Source: Rosellinia necatrix
Taxonomy: Eukaryota > Ascomycota > Sordariomycetes > Xylariales > Xylariaceae
Reading direction: 5' to 3'
Assembly (NCBI GenBank): GCA_021209875.1
Contig: JAGYVD010000005.1
Location: 434,001-498,000, forward strand
DNA: 64,000 nucleotides
Position 1 is the stretch's first letter; the number at the start of each line of letters is the position of its first letter. Made by a program: the position numbers and the translations under genes. This document shows positions 48,442 to 60,187 of this stretch, piece after piece. Under the pieces are notes generated by a model. The model ran no database searches. It saw only the letters and a program-made list of their open reading frames with translations, and was not told the DNA's origin.

Positions 48442-49348
48442 GGGGATCGATCTGGATGCTGAACGAGAAGATGACGTTTCACGATGGTATGATAGGGTTC
48501 ACAAAGGCTGCGGCGGCGTTAGGAGGTTGGGCTTTGATACCCCGGTTCGTCTATACATGGGAGAGACGGTAACGCTGAAGACAACTTTAGATTTCGTGGC
48601 ATACACCACCGGCCTCAAAAAGAGGTCAATGGCATTTCGCAACGTGCGGTTTATCGTCAGTAGATAGTCATGGGCTATTCATACACGGACAGCCAAACAC
48701 GTTATGTAAAATATCTGCGTCTCAGGAATTTAAGGACATACACCTCTGTGTTTCCCGAAACTCAAGCCCCCAGCTCCTTTTCTTTTCTTTTCTTTTCTCT
48801 TCTCTTCTCCTCTCTCTTCTTTTTCTCTTTAGATGAGATAATAATTTGCAACGGCTCTCCCAAGCCGGATCCTATGATGGAACATGGACGAGGTGTATGA
48901 TCTCAATATGATCGCGCGCCGGCATTAGTGGGGTTAATGTCGAGGAGTGGATTTAACAGGTAGCTAGCTGCCCCTCATTATCTGCCCCTCCCCCGCCGGT
49001 CCAACCCGCTCGTCCCTGTCAGACAACGAAATCACCAACTGACGTAGGTTAGTGGCATTGGATTTATCCACCACAACAAGCGCCCGACCATCCCGTCTTC
49101 ATAGCCGAGTCTTTAACCTTTCTGTTCAATTCTTTTTTTTCTCTTTTTCTCAAGAACCACAAAGAAAAACCGACTGACGAACAATCGAACAATGCGACAC
49201 TAACACACCAGCACACCGAAACCACTCAACCGCAGGGCCTACCTAACCTAGCTAACTACCTTACGCACCTCCCCGCCGCCCGCCCCACGACAAGTCCCAT
49301 CACCATGTAAAGGACCTTCACGCGCGCTTCACTGGGAAAAAAAAAAAA
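48442..49348. other. Intergenic, with CT-rich tracts
   Basis: About 900 bp. A TTTTC/TTCTC-rich tract lies at 48,777-48,830. The last 250 bp are CA- and pyrimidine-rich, probably the leader of the next gene, ending in 13 A residues directly before its ATG. Confidence 0.55.
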
Positions 49349-49528
49349 ATGGCACGTCCACCACCCCCTCACCTCGCCGCGCTCTTCGCGCAAGCGCTAC
49401 GGACCTTCGAGGCCTCGGGCGCGACGTTCCGCGTGCTCTGCTCACTACCCCCACCACCACCGCCGCCGCCAGCTATATCCATCACCATCACCACCACCAC
49501 CATCCCCACCCTAGATCCGATCGTCTCC

Positions 49529-49559
<31 letters not shown>

Positions 49560-50443
49560 GCACCCGGCCACCGCGCGTCCTCGTGCTCGACTCGTCGTTC
49601 AACCCACCGACGCGCGCGCATCACCGCATGGCGGCCTCCGCGCTAGAGGCCGGGAAGGGGAAGGGAGAGGGAGAGGGAGAAGGAGAAGCGTCGTCGTCGT
49701 CGAGGGTGCTCCTACTCCTGGCGGTCAACAACGCCGACAAGGCGCCGCGGCCCGCCGCGCTCGCGCACCGGCTCGCGATGATGTACGCGTTCGCGCGGGC
49801 CTTGCTCGCCGCCGGGTCGACGACGACGACGACGACGATAGGGGGGGAAGGACGCCTTGATGAGGAAGATGGGGAAGGGGGAGGGGGAAGGGGAGGGGGG
49901 TGCCAGACTGTGGTTGACATCGCCGTCACGACGGAGCCGTACTTTCACGCGAAGGCGCTGGCCATCGACGCGAGCGGCTTCTACGCCGGCGTCGTCGATG
50001 GTGCTGATGATGATGATGACGATGAGTCTGCGGCGGGGCCGGAGCAGGTCTACCTCGCGGGCTACGACACCCTCGCCCGCATCTTCGACCCCAAGTACTA
50101 CCCCGTCGACGGCGGCATGCGCGCGGCGCTGGACCCCCTGTTCGCGTGCGCCCGCCTGCGCGTCACCATGCGCACGGATGACGCCTGGGGCGACGCCGCG
50201 CGGCAGATCGCGTACTTGGATGAGCTGCGCGATGGGAAGCTGGAGGCAGTCGGGGGTAGGACGGAGTGGGTTGGTCGCATTGAGTTGGTGGAAGGGCGGA
50301 AAGATGGCGAGGAAATTGTTAGTAGTACGAAGGTTCGCGATGCTGTTCGGAGGCGGGATTGGGAGGCGCTTCGTGAGCTTGTTGATGAGGGCGTTGTGAG
50401 CTGGATTCGTGAGAATGATCTCTATGCTAGTGATGATGAATGA
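49349..50443 (+). CDS. Pof1-type nicotinamide-nucleotide adenylyltransferase-like protein
   Basis: A single exon of 364 residues. The nucleotidyltransferase core is shown by VLVLDSSFNPPTRAHHRMA (residues 77-95), which holds the phosphate-binding NPPTxAH motif, and by VSSTKVRDAV (324-333), the ISSTxxR-type motif near the end. LLLLAVNNADK (121-131) and YLAGYDTLARIFDPKYY (235-251) match the fungal Pof1/NMNAT-like group. Such enzymes transfer AMP to nicotinamide mononucleotide or related substrates; yeast Pof1 is linked to protein quality control, and its true substrate is not settled. Low-complexity inserts of Pro, Thr, Glu-Gly and Asp come from trinucleotide repeats and make the N-terminal half unusually long. 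The ATG follows an A13 run. Confidence 0.82.
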
Positions 50444-52815
50444 TAATGCGCAGTAAAATTCAGAGACGCTTGTTAGTATATAGTAATACGAGATATTTGA
50501 GGCTGTTTTCGATCACGTTTATGTATCATGATCTCCTCGACTCGATTTTAGTACCTGTCTGTCCTCTCTGTCATATGAGACATCACCTTGTCTTGTCTGG
50601 TATAACCCCTACAGAATAGCGCCCTTAGAATGCTGTAAAGCACCAAGATCGAATCTGCAACATAGCGAGCGAGTAACCAGAGGGTAAGACAATTCAGCTG
50701 ACTCTGGTCTTTACCTCTCATGAGATTCTAGGCTGTGTCAATAGCTTGTACGAAATCTGTTTCAGGGGATTAAAGTGTTTAGATGCTCGTAGCATATGAA
50801 CTTCCCTCTTTTTGCGAGTAGACATACATGCTTATTTCCCTCGTTTTTGTGGCGAAACAAATCGATGTGTGTGTGAGGAGGAGGGCAATTCTGGTTAGTT
50901 ATGAGAGCCCCGTGGTGCCACAGGCTCACCCGCTAGATTGAAATCGCAATTCATTCCCAGCGAATCACTGGCATAAGTACGTAGCTTATCCGCTAAAATA
51001 CGGTGCCTAAGGCCTCGTGTTCTGACCGCTCCTCTCCTAGGCGAAGCTCACATATAATTTGACAATAATTACAGTGCTGTATCTTTCCTTCCATATTTAA
51101 CCTCAATCTGGTCTAGCCCCACCATGTTTAGACTCCCCTGCGATGCCTTGATAATTTGCAATTATGATTTTAAGATATATCGCACCTTTGAGTACAGGAT
51201 CTGCTTAGGCCTCAGTGGGGCTATGGACTTAGGGGCTAACGGTTTAGCTACACAGACTTGTACACTCTCATGAGAGCGTCCCACAACCACTTACTACAGG
51301 ACGAATAAGAAAATCTCAGCGGTGCGTCCGATATTCCATACTTCTCCAGGTTTTTAAATTTGTAGATAGTGGCATTTAAACATAGAAACGGACATTTTAA
51401 CCGAAATCTACTGAACCCCTATGCTCACGGGTGCAATTCCAAATTCAGGTTTTCATTACATACACGTAAATACTTGTGCATAATGACCTCTCTATGTTGA
51501 GAATATTCTATGAATTTGTGCGTGATAAACCTATCCCACCAAGTATATATGATATACCCCCCGGGGCATCAGCGTCATCAACCTGATAACCTATCACCAA
51601 TTTGAACGCAGTGTCAGCATCCCTTCTTGTAAAACAATATCGCTTTTATTTGTGATAATATTATGGGGAGCGGGGTATTTCTTACTCAAGGGCATTATAA
51701 CAACCTATGATATTTCACCATGAGGCCCTACGTGCCAAATAATAGACCATATCCCGTGCCGTTATACCTGCTCCTTAAGTAAGTGCCAGAGGCATGCCAA
51801 TCTTAGCAGATCCTACATTCCCTACTTACCATTTTCAATCCACCTATGCGCTATAGACTCAATGTAGCATCACGTTTACGTACTGTATCTATTAGCTCCT
51901 TTACGTTACATGATAATAGTTAATGTCCTAGTGTTGACGTAGGCAGCTCAGCGTCGCCCAAACCTCAAGTATTGGGGTCGCTGAATCGGAGAATACGCGT
52001 AGGGTTATGACGGGGTTTGAAGTCGGTGGCGAATACCATGCGGTGTCTCGTCGGCAAATATGCTTGCTTTGTCGCATCCTCGGAAGTGGGCCAGAAAAAT
52101 CTAATGAGCTTCGCAAAAGCCAGTACCTTCTCCTGTGCAGACTAATTAATCTAATTCATGAGCCTCAAATGGGTATGAGCGGCGATCTTGTAGCAGATCT
52201 ATTTAGACACCGGAGATAGAAATCATTGGTGTCATTATAATGCGTTTTCTATACGTAAAAGAGCACAGACATTCATTCACCACACTGTCATATTGGGGCA
52301 GTATGTTTGGCGGACATGAACGTCGCTTTATATTTCCTTTGCCTATCTACGAAATGAAGGTGAGACTAGTTCCCAGATGCAATGGTAGGCATGTTGCCAG
52401 TATCCATGAAGGAACCAAAGCAATCAGATCTTCAAGGCAATATTCCTCCTGTTCCTATTGATTGTATACTCCCAGTCAATATTCGTCCAGAATCCCAGCA
52501 TAAACTTCACCCTTAAACACCGAAAATGCTGATCTGAGACGCCCAAAAAAAAAACCCCCCCATAACCATACTGTACACCAGACTTCCCATATTTAACCCC
52601 CAATTGTTGTAGGCTTTCATGCGCCATATTGTGTGTGGTGGTATATCGGCAGATGACGCATGATGACATTATGCATGGTAGATGTGTGTTCATGTTCGGC
52701 ATCGCCACCAAATATGTTGAAGAAAATCAAGACCCGGCGTGGGGGGCAGTGAGACCAGGATCGGATCATGAAATTTGATGATGAATAATTGGGGAACACA
52801 AATATGTTGATAAGT
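50444..52815. other. Intergenic, about 2.4 kb, no gene seen
   Basis: This stretch has normal to slightly AT-rich composition with frequent stops on both strands. Open frames of 60-95 codons (for example 52,007-52,219) show no family signature. It may contain old, unrecognisable repeats. Confidence 0.5.
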
Positions 52816-54234
52816 CTAGCATCCACGGCCACCTCGACGCTTGCGAAAGATGTTGAACTTGCTGAACCAGCCGCAGTGCTTCTTCGTAGCTTTCTTCTCA
52901 CCAGAGGCGCTTTGCTTCTGAGAATTTCCATAGCCAGCCTTTCCATACGTACCAGAATGAGCATGCATAGCATCGACAACTACTCGAAGACGAGCAGCAA
53001 GTTCATTAGTGATAGCAGCCGCAAAAGCCTGCTCGACAGCTCGCTCAACAGCTGGGCCAATGATGCCCGGAAGCATATCGCGAACCATCTCTCGAACAGC
53101 GTTGGAAGCCATTTGAGGAATCATGTTGATAACAGTCTGAAGAGTGATAACGTTGGTGCTGAGACTGGTGACATTGCTGTTAGTAGAGTTGACAAGAGTG
53201 CTCATTGCGTTGACATTGTTGCCCATGGCGTGAACGTGGTTGTCGATCGCGTTGACATGCCCAGCGATAGCGTTAACTTGGGCATTCTGAGCATCAGTAA
53301 CGAGATTCATGCTGTTGAGCTGGGCCTGTTGAGCATTGGTGATGGTGTTGGCGTTGCTAAGGTGACTATCAAGACCCTGTTCAATCGCATTGAACACTTC
53401 TACCATAACTTCTTCCATGTTGGCGCCCTCAACATTGTATTCACCACGTGCAGCCTGACCTTGAATGGTATTGCGAATGGTATCGATAATGCGGCTGGCG
53501 GCGGCGTCAACAATGTTAGTCTGGTTCTCTGGATCAAGACCATTGACACGAAGGGTAGAATTGACAGCATGGCGCATGAGATTATACAAGGCCGCCTCAG
53601 CACTAGTACCATTGGCGAGTCCGAGAATGCGAGCGCGAATGTTGGCTTCAGCAGCAACCTCGCCATGGGTGACGTCACGATCCTGAATGCGGCGCTGAAT
53701 GTTAACGTAGAGACGAGCAATGTCGGGGTGGAGTGCATGGTCGCGAGTATCAGCGACTGCCTCGCGAAGGGCGTTCAAGCGCTGCAAGTCGTTGTAGTCG
53801 TCAATGATTGCCTGGGGGTTGTAAAGGGGGGTGGTGGTAGCAGGGAACTCTCTCGCGCGGCGAGCGGAGGCGAGGGCTTCGCCCATCTCCATGAGACGGT
53901 CGAAGGTAAACGGCATGCCATTGATGAGAGTCACGCCGGGGCTCTGGGGAGCGCTGACGTTTCCGGCAGCAGCATCGACAGGCTGAGTGTATGCATCTGC
54001 GGTGGGGTCGATCACAAGCTCGCGGACATTGAGGGGGCGAGAGTCGTGGCGAAGATTGTTGAAATCCTTAATATCAGACAAGGCGTCGCGCACAGTGGCG
54101 GGAAAGGTCATGTCAACGGCAGAGTCGACGTTGTCGTGCTCAGTAACGGAGCCGTTGCTGACCGTGACGTGAGCCGGCTTCGCGGCCTTCTCCTTCTTGG
54201 CGACGGTGGGTCGCTGCATCATAGCCTCGGACAT
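52816..54234 (-). CDS. Unrecognised coiled-coil protein with basic C-terminal tail
   Basis: A single coding exon on the minus strand, 472 residues from the ATG at 54,234. I do not recognise a family. The N-terminal 130 residues are polar. Residues about 140-290 look helical (for example RLNALREAVADTRDH). Residues 321-362 form six exact seven-residue repeats (NAIAGHV, NAIDNHV, HAMGNNV, NAMSTLV, NSTNSNV, TSLSTNV) with Val at each seventh position, like a parallel, perhaps trimeric, coiled coil. The tail is basic and ends FRKRRGGRGC, with Cys as the last residue. A leader intron (54,249-54,309: GTAAGA donor, ACTAAC branch, TAG acceptor) lies just upstream and supports this strand. The opposite strand is also open for 503 codons, which I take as a shadow. 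Confidence 0.75.
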   Translation of the reverse strand: MSEAMMQRPTVAKKEKAAKPAHVTVSNGSVTEHDNVDSAVDMTFPATVRDALSDIKDFNNLRHDSRPLNVRELVIDPTADAYTQPVDAAAGNVSAPQSPGVTLINGMPFTFDRLMEMGEALASARRAREFPATTTPLYNPQAIIDDYNDLQRLNALREAVADTRDHALHPDIARLYVNIQRRIQDRDVTHGEVAAEANIRARILGLANGTSAEAALYNLMRHAVNSTLRVNGLDPENQTNIVDAAASRIIDTIRNTIQGQAARGEYNVEGANMEEVMVEVFNAIEQGLDSHLSNANTITNAQQAQLNSMNLVTDAQNAQVNAIAGHVNAIDNHVHAMGNNVNAMSTLVNSTNSNVTSLSTNVITLQTVINMIPQMASNAVREMVRDMLPGIIGPAVERAVEQAFAAAITNELAARLRVVVDAMHAHSGTYGKAGYGNSQKQSASGEKKATKKHCGWFSKFNIFRKRRGGRGC

Positions 54235-54248
54235 GTTGCTGATGGGAT

Positions 54249-54309
54249 CTATGAACACATGTTAGTACGGCGATGTGGGTTGGGAGCGATGATCAGTTAA
54301 GCTTCTTAC
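54249..54309 (-). other. Leader (5' UTR) intron of the coiled-coil protein gene
   Basis: On the minus strand the sequence reads GTAAGA at the donor, an ACTAAC branch site and TTCATAG at the acceptor, 61 bp in all. No ATG occurs in the roughly 100 bp upstream, so the preceding exon appears non-coding. A GTCGGTCGATGTT tandem repeat lies in that leader at 54,337-54,367. Confidence 0.6.
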
Positions 54310-57300
54310 CAGTGCAGTACCTGACGGGAGTCTTGGTCGATGTTGTCGGTCGATGTTGTCGGTCGAGGTTATCGAAAATGTGGCGATGGTGAGTTCCTAG
54401 AAAAGAAGGTCAGGGAGGTTAGGCCATGATGTCGCGTTTGGGAAGAGATGGTTAAGTGCTAGTGTGGTTGAATCCCAGTGGTTCCATGAAGTCTTCGAGA
54501 CTCCAGGAAGGAAGGTGCAACAGGGAGGTACGAGTGAATGGGTGAGGGAAGGAGCCCCACTAGTAGGCACGGCGGGAAAAAGTGGAACCAGAATGGTTGG
54601 ACAGATGGTGGGATCAACAGTGTAAAAGCAGTGCTGTGGGGGTGGATAAGTTTGTGTGTGTACCTAGGTACCTACCCAGCGGTTTGGGAAAGACAGTAAT
54701 TAGGTAGGCAACCCGGCAGCGTGGGTATAGAATTATGGATGAGATTGAAAGGTCTTATGATTTGAGGATATGGGAAATGGATAGGAGTCAAGAGCGGTGT
54801 ATATAGGAAATTACAGGTCCATTATGTTGAAGAGATAATCCAAAATGCTGCAGTAATATAATAGCATACCGTATGTTTGCTGCTTGTGACAAAAGTCGTG
54901 TTTGTGATTTGGCGGACAACTGATAAACACAACAAGGTTGGCGAAGGGTTGTAGAAAGGATGGGGTGGGTGAAGTAGGGAAAGGATTAGGGTGTGAGTGT
55001 GGAATGATGTATTTGCAGATGGCAAATGGTGAGAAACGGGCAGAATTATGGCAGAGATGAACTTGCGCGTGAGTAGGCAGGTAGGTAGGTCGGCATATGG
55101 GTAGGTAGGCAGGCAGATAGGTTAGGCAGGCAGATAGGTGGGCAGGTAGATAGGGAGCTCAGCGGGATCCTGGGAGGGTTGGCGACGATAGGGGAGTTCA
55201 GAGAAGACAGCCGTCTCAATGGCCATCACTAAGAGCGCAACAGGCTGTGAAAAGATATGAAAACGCTTACCTTGCGTGTATGCGAGCCTGACACAAGCGG
55301 AAAATTGACAACTATCGGTGCTCAAGTATCGAAGTGATAATCTAGTTGTAGGCGTATTTGCATGCGAGATAGGATTGACGAATCTGATACCAACAGGGAT
55401 TTGGTAATTGTTGTTGATGCAGAGAGTAGGCAGATTGCCAAGTCAAAGAGATGGTGGTTGTAGGAGAGAGAGAGAAGGATAAAATTAAAAAGCTGGGAGA
55501 GAGGGTAGGTTTTTATACCCAAGGACTTGAGACAGGAAGACGAGTTGAGTGACCTCTTGCCCTGGCGAGTTGCCTGCCTACCTAATCTAGATGAGTAGGT
55601 AGTTACCATTACCTAGGTATCTCTCCCATTAAAGAAGCCACGCCCAACTAAGTGGAGACGCTACCAGCCCTATGCACCTCGTGTCTCCTTGAACCTGCCA
55701 ATTAGAGCGCTTACCAAAAGGTGAATGAGCGCCCACAATGGACACCAGATAATGGGATCGATCAGATGCACTCCCACTTAGGCATACGACTCACGTACCT
55801 ACCTAGGTAGATACATAGGTACATTGTACATAAGAATGCCTCCCAGCCACCCGGCATTATAACCACCTACCCAATTTTGAGTGAGCACCTTCTTATCGGT
55901 AGGTAGGTAGGCAGGCACATACCTAATTACTTACCTAGCCAGCAGACTGAAAAGTGTCGACCGTGAGGCTAATTAAAGCAGGCAGGAGCAAGTACCCCAG
56001 GATAATATACAGGGGCTAGAGAGCACTGCCACCAAAGGATAATATATTTCAAGTCCCATAGATCATCCGCACAGTATATAAAAACTATTCTCTATCCATT
56101 CCTCTATCTCTATCGCCATCTATGAGGAGCAAGGCTGTTGGGTGTATGAAGTGAAGCGCCGCAATTCAAGCTCAAGTGTCTACCTAGGTACTGCCTACAC
56201 CAGCCTCAGGTAGTGTATTCTACTGAAAGATACACGTAATCCCATGTAGAAGAATTCTCTCCCCGATTGATAACTTGCCACCTTCCTTTACAACAATTAT
56301 CGATGTTGATTTAAGAATTTTAGCTATTGATTATTGCCTAGTCTCCACACTGCCCGAGCACATGTCGTTGGAATTGAGGTTTCATCTCCACTGAGTGGCG
56401 CATCGAACTTTCTTAGAGACCAATCAATCCCCCCGGCTATGGACAAAAACGGAATGCGGAGCACAGAAGTGCCTGCACACCCTAGTCTAGTAGTTCAATT
56501 CCCGGGTCAACCCATGGTGATGGGATTCGATTGTAGATCTACGCGATAGTTAAAAGATAATTTCATCACGCGTGTTTTTTTCTTAAAATAGAAGAGATTC
56601 TTCAAGTAATACGGTCGTCGAATTGTGCAGCATTCAAAAAGGCGATCCCAGCCCCCTAGTCGCGAAGCTCTACTCCGGGTAGGTACATAAGTAGATAGAT
56701 ACCCAAGTGAGTACCTAGCTACTTCGCTTATCTAAGTAAGGAGTAACTTACCTAGGTAATTTCACTTTTATGTATGTAACAGAGCTAATCGGACAAAGCC
56801 CCCTGTTCAGTACACAAAAGAAATTGCTTAGGCTTGGCTCAGAAACATGATCCATGTAATGGCCGGAAGTCAAAATCCAAGTGCGCCCAGTACGTGTCTC
56901 TCAAACGCCGCTATTCAGTAGGCAATCTGTCATAAACGCGTTCAATTGGGAGGTCTAATATTATTTCTAACCGTTGAAGATAAATGCTGATGACCCACTA
57001 TATCATCACATGACGATGATGAAATAGCTAACTAGGTACGACTCAAGCTGAACAACAGTCTTAACACCAGTGCTTCAGCCCAGACGCTGTGTAGGTCGGC
57101 CAATTAATCCTATTAGAGGGGGGGTGCGGGAGAGGCGGCGGAGGCACACACTATAGAGACAATAAAGTCGCCGGCGGGGTACCCGTATCGTTTACCCAGT
57201 GAGCTGACGATTCACGAGAATTGGAGTGCATGATCACAACAGCGACAAGGCAGAGATGTGTAAAACCCATGAATTTTCGATTGCGTACTAACCACCTAAG

Positions 57301-57603
57301 GCCATATGATGGCCGAGGTATACCCTGCCAGCAATGAGACTTGGGGGCCGCACCTCCAAACCACGCAAGAACCAACTCATACGATGAGTAAATGACTCCC
57401 AAAAACGCCATCACACATATCCATGTGTCCGTCACGAAATCCTTCAAGACTCATAACCCCAACCCCGAGGCTTACGCCGTGCCTGGGACAGTTAGCATGC
57501 GTACATATTTAACAGCCGTCTCATGAGAGAAACATACCATGTGCGACAGAAGCGTGACTGTACTCCTCCATCATACAGATGATGATATGAGAGACTGTGG
57601 ACG
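54310..57603. other. Long intergenic region with TACCTAGG-type repeats
   Basis: About 3.3 kb. The left part probably holds the leader and promoter of the coiled-coil protein gene. CCTA/TAGG simple repeats and palindromes recur at 54,660-54,675, 55,078-55,140, 55,795-55,830, 55,905-55,935 and 56,690-56,760. An open frame at 57,151-57,447 (-), with one possible membrane segment, has no other support. No gene is called. Confidence 0.55.
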
Positions 57604-58522
57604 CTACAGGTAACTATGACTGTCGTGCGGGAAGGCCCAGGTAGCGGGCGCAAGGCCATAGGGGAAGGGATTAACCGGTCTTGGTGTTGCCATCAGTGTT
57701 GTCACCGGTCTTGGTGTCGCCATCAGTGTTGTCGCCGGATTTGATGGCTCGGTTGTGTTTGGCTGCTGTGGAAAACTCGTATTAGCTGCATAATCGATAG
57801 ACTGGATACCAGGAGCGACAAGCGTGGACGGATTCATATCGAGTCGGCTTTGATTGTCTGCATAAGCCGGTGGTTCCGTGGCGGCACTTCGTTTATCTGT
57901 CGCCGAGATAAAGAGGACTTCGTCGTCATCGTTGGCTTGGGCATCGGCAGATGATGACGCAGGATGGGACTGGGCGGATGGGCGGTGCATGGGCGTGGCG
58001 TTCGGCATGGCGTCACTTGGGTATTCAGGTTTCACGTTTGCGTCTTCATTTTTGACTTCACCTTTGATTTTCGCCTCCTTCTTGACCGGCTCGTCGACGT
58101 CATCCTCATCGTCTTCGACTTCCTTAAGCTTGCGCTTCTTGGCAATCTGAGACTTGGGCTTCTTGACGTCCTCGGAGTCCTTGGTCTCCTTCTTGACGCC
58201 GCCAGCGGCAGCGCCAATAGCAATATTGTGAGCTTTCATAAGACGCTCATACCGTTTAGCGCTGAATAGAATGGGAGTGTTAGGGTGACATGATTGAAGG
58301 CTGTGTTGAGATCTAACTTACGCAGCGCCCTTGCTGATGATATCGCATTCCTTACGGACTTCCTCAAAGTCCACCTTCAGAAGTCAGTATGTCGACAAAG
58401 TAACTTCTGGGTAAACGGCGATAACGGCTCAGGGATAGAAGGCTTACCTTGCCCGCAGTAGAGTTGCGGATACAAGAGATGAGGAAACGGAATTGAGAAT
58501 CGGTATCAGGACCAGAAGGCAT
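57604..58522 (-). CDS. Myb/SANT-like DNA-binding protein
   Basis: Three minus-strand exons, 58,522-58,448, 58,374-58,322 and 58,261-57,604, encode 261 residues. Splicing joins FRFLISCIRNSTAGK to VDFEEVRKEC, DIISKGAA and AKRYERLMKAH, the short Myb-like fold common in filamentous ascomycetes (residues about 8-55). The rest is disordered, with lysine and acidic runs (KKRKLKEVEDDEDD) that may serve as a nuclear signal, and a proline-rich end. Residues near 230 contain a duplicated TTLMATPRPV, coded by a 30-bp tandem repeat. Introns have GTAAGC and GTAAGT donors. The target genes are unknown. Confidence 0.82.
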
Positions 58523-60187
58523 CTTGACGATTTTTGAAAATCGGAATGAACAATGATGTCTTGTGTATAAGCTGTGATTGGACGGAAACGTAGAAAGTGT
58601 GTGTGAAGTTGATGCGTGACGAGTCAAAAGAGAATGCAGTTGAGGAGATGGAGTTGCTGAGACAGGACAAGATGTGTGCATCTATCTTTGATATCGGCGG
58701 CTTACGCGAAACAACGGTAACGTGTAGGGAAGTTGCTGCCGTAACTAGTGCATGTCCGGTATAATATCCGTGCTGTTAGTGCCAACTCGTTAAGGTACCT
58801 AGGTAGTGCGGTCACTTCAGTGTCAAGCGTTGGCGACCGGGCCAGAGGGAAGGATCGAGGCCAAATCAACCAACAGTAAGTTGATATGTTTCGCGGTTGC
58901 CGTATTATTCTGCTAGCGGTTTCTGTATTGAAATTCGCAGATGCCCTTAGGTACTACTGGGACAGAAAATGTCAGGTTATGGACTTAAAATATAAGGTAC
59001 CTAGTACTAGAGAGTACTTTTAGCTCCATGCCCTGTCCTTTCATACTTATTTTCAAAGCAGTCAACTATATGTTCTGTAAATCGGCAGAACGTTTTCTAC
59101 ACTACAAAGGGCTGCAGTATGTAATAATCTTTGAGATTCTTCCCAGATATGAAGCAAGTATCAAAATATCAACAGCCTTTGTTTTGCACCACCAACAACA
59201 TATCGAAATTTAATATCTTACAAGAGGAGGATATGTGTATATATAATTTAGATAAGATATGTACCTCCCTAACGGCTACTCATAGAGACTGCCTTATATA
59301 GTTGCACACAATCACTTTCATCTATCTGGGGCTGGTTTTGTTCGAGCAGGTTAGAGATAGTGTGCCACCCTCTCACTATTCTTGAATTTATCACACAGAT
59401 CACTGAGAGCTTGTATCTCCTTTGCATCCACATCATATCAACTCAGATATTGGCTAATGGCTCACCCATTCTTGTTATCCTATCTTAGTGGCCGTAGGTA
59501 TGGAACAATGGTAACACATAATGTTTTGAAGCAGCAGTTGCAGCATGTTATAGCGCCGCAAAGCATAATATCAACTACCTAGATACGTGGGAATCGTAGG
59601 TGCCCAAACGCCGGCCTGTGGATAGGTAACTCTAATAATACGTTGTAAAGACCACACAAGTTAAATCTGTAGTACTAGTGAGTCATCCTGCCTCGTGGGA
59701 GATACCTCCATCTACTTAATTTGGTAGTACATCGGTGCCCCTATTTCAGGTTCCTGGTACCACCGTCGGTACTGCCTACCTTCCCATTCACCCGCCTTAC
59801 GGCCTGGGCAGGCGGCTAGGCAGGCAGCTAGGTACTTGGTAGATGTACCTAAATAGCGACCGGTAGCACGGGGCTGTGCAGTTGCCTCTAAGAACACCAG
59901 CAGGATTGAATCCGTTATTCAGGCAATATTGGGAACTCGGTTTAAGAACCTGTGCTAACTTATTATGCGAGTCGTAGCAGTGCGGTCTAAGTGAAAATGC
60001 AACTCTGAGATTATGCATTAATTAAGCATCGTTGTTTTGCATCTCTATGAAAATACCAGTTTTTCATCTTACCAGCCTTTGCTTTCCGTGGTCGTTCTTC
60101 AACAAGTTCGAACTGTTCTCTCATTTCATTCAACACGTGCTTGTTAGTCAATCGTTGTTGGTTTATTTTTCTAGTGACGGCTACCAT
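58523..60187. other. Intergenic, no gene seen
   Basis: About 1.7 kb. The right half is AT-richer and has short CCTA/TAGG repeats at 58,795-58,805 and 59,805-59,845. Open frames of 60-73 codons have no recognisable features. Confidence 0.5.

Noticed and set aside
52789..54300. 503-codon open frame on the plus strand opposite the coiled-coil protein
   Set aside because: Its composition is that expected from reading the codons of the minus-strand gene backwards. It lacks introns or family motifs, and the leader intron supports the minus strand.
57151..57447. 98-codon minus-strand frame with a hydrophobic segment
   Set aside because: No family motif, no splice context and no support from neighbours; the length is within chance.
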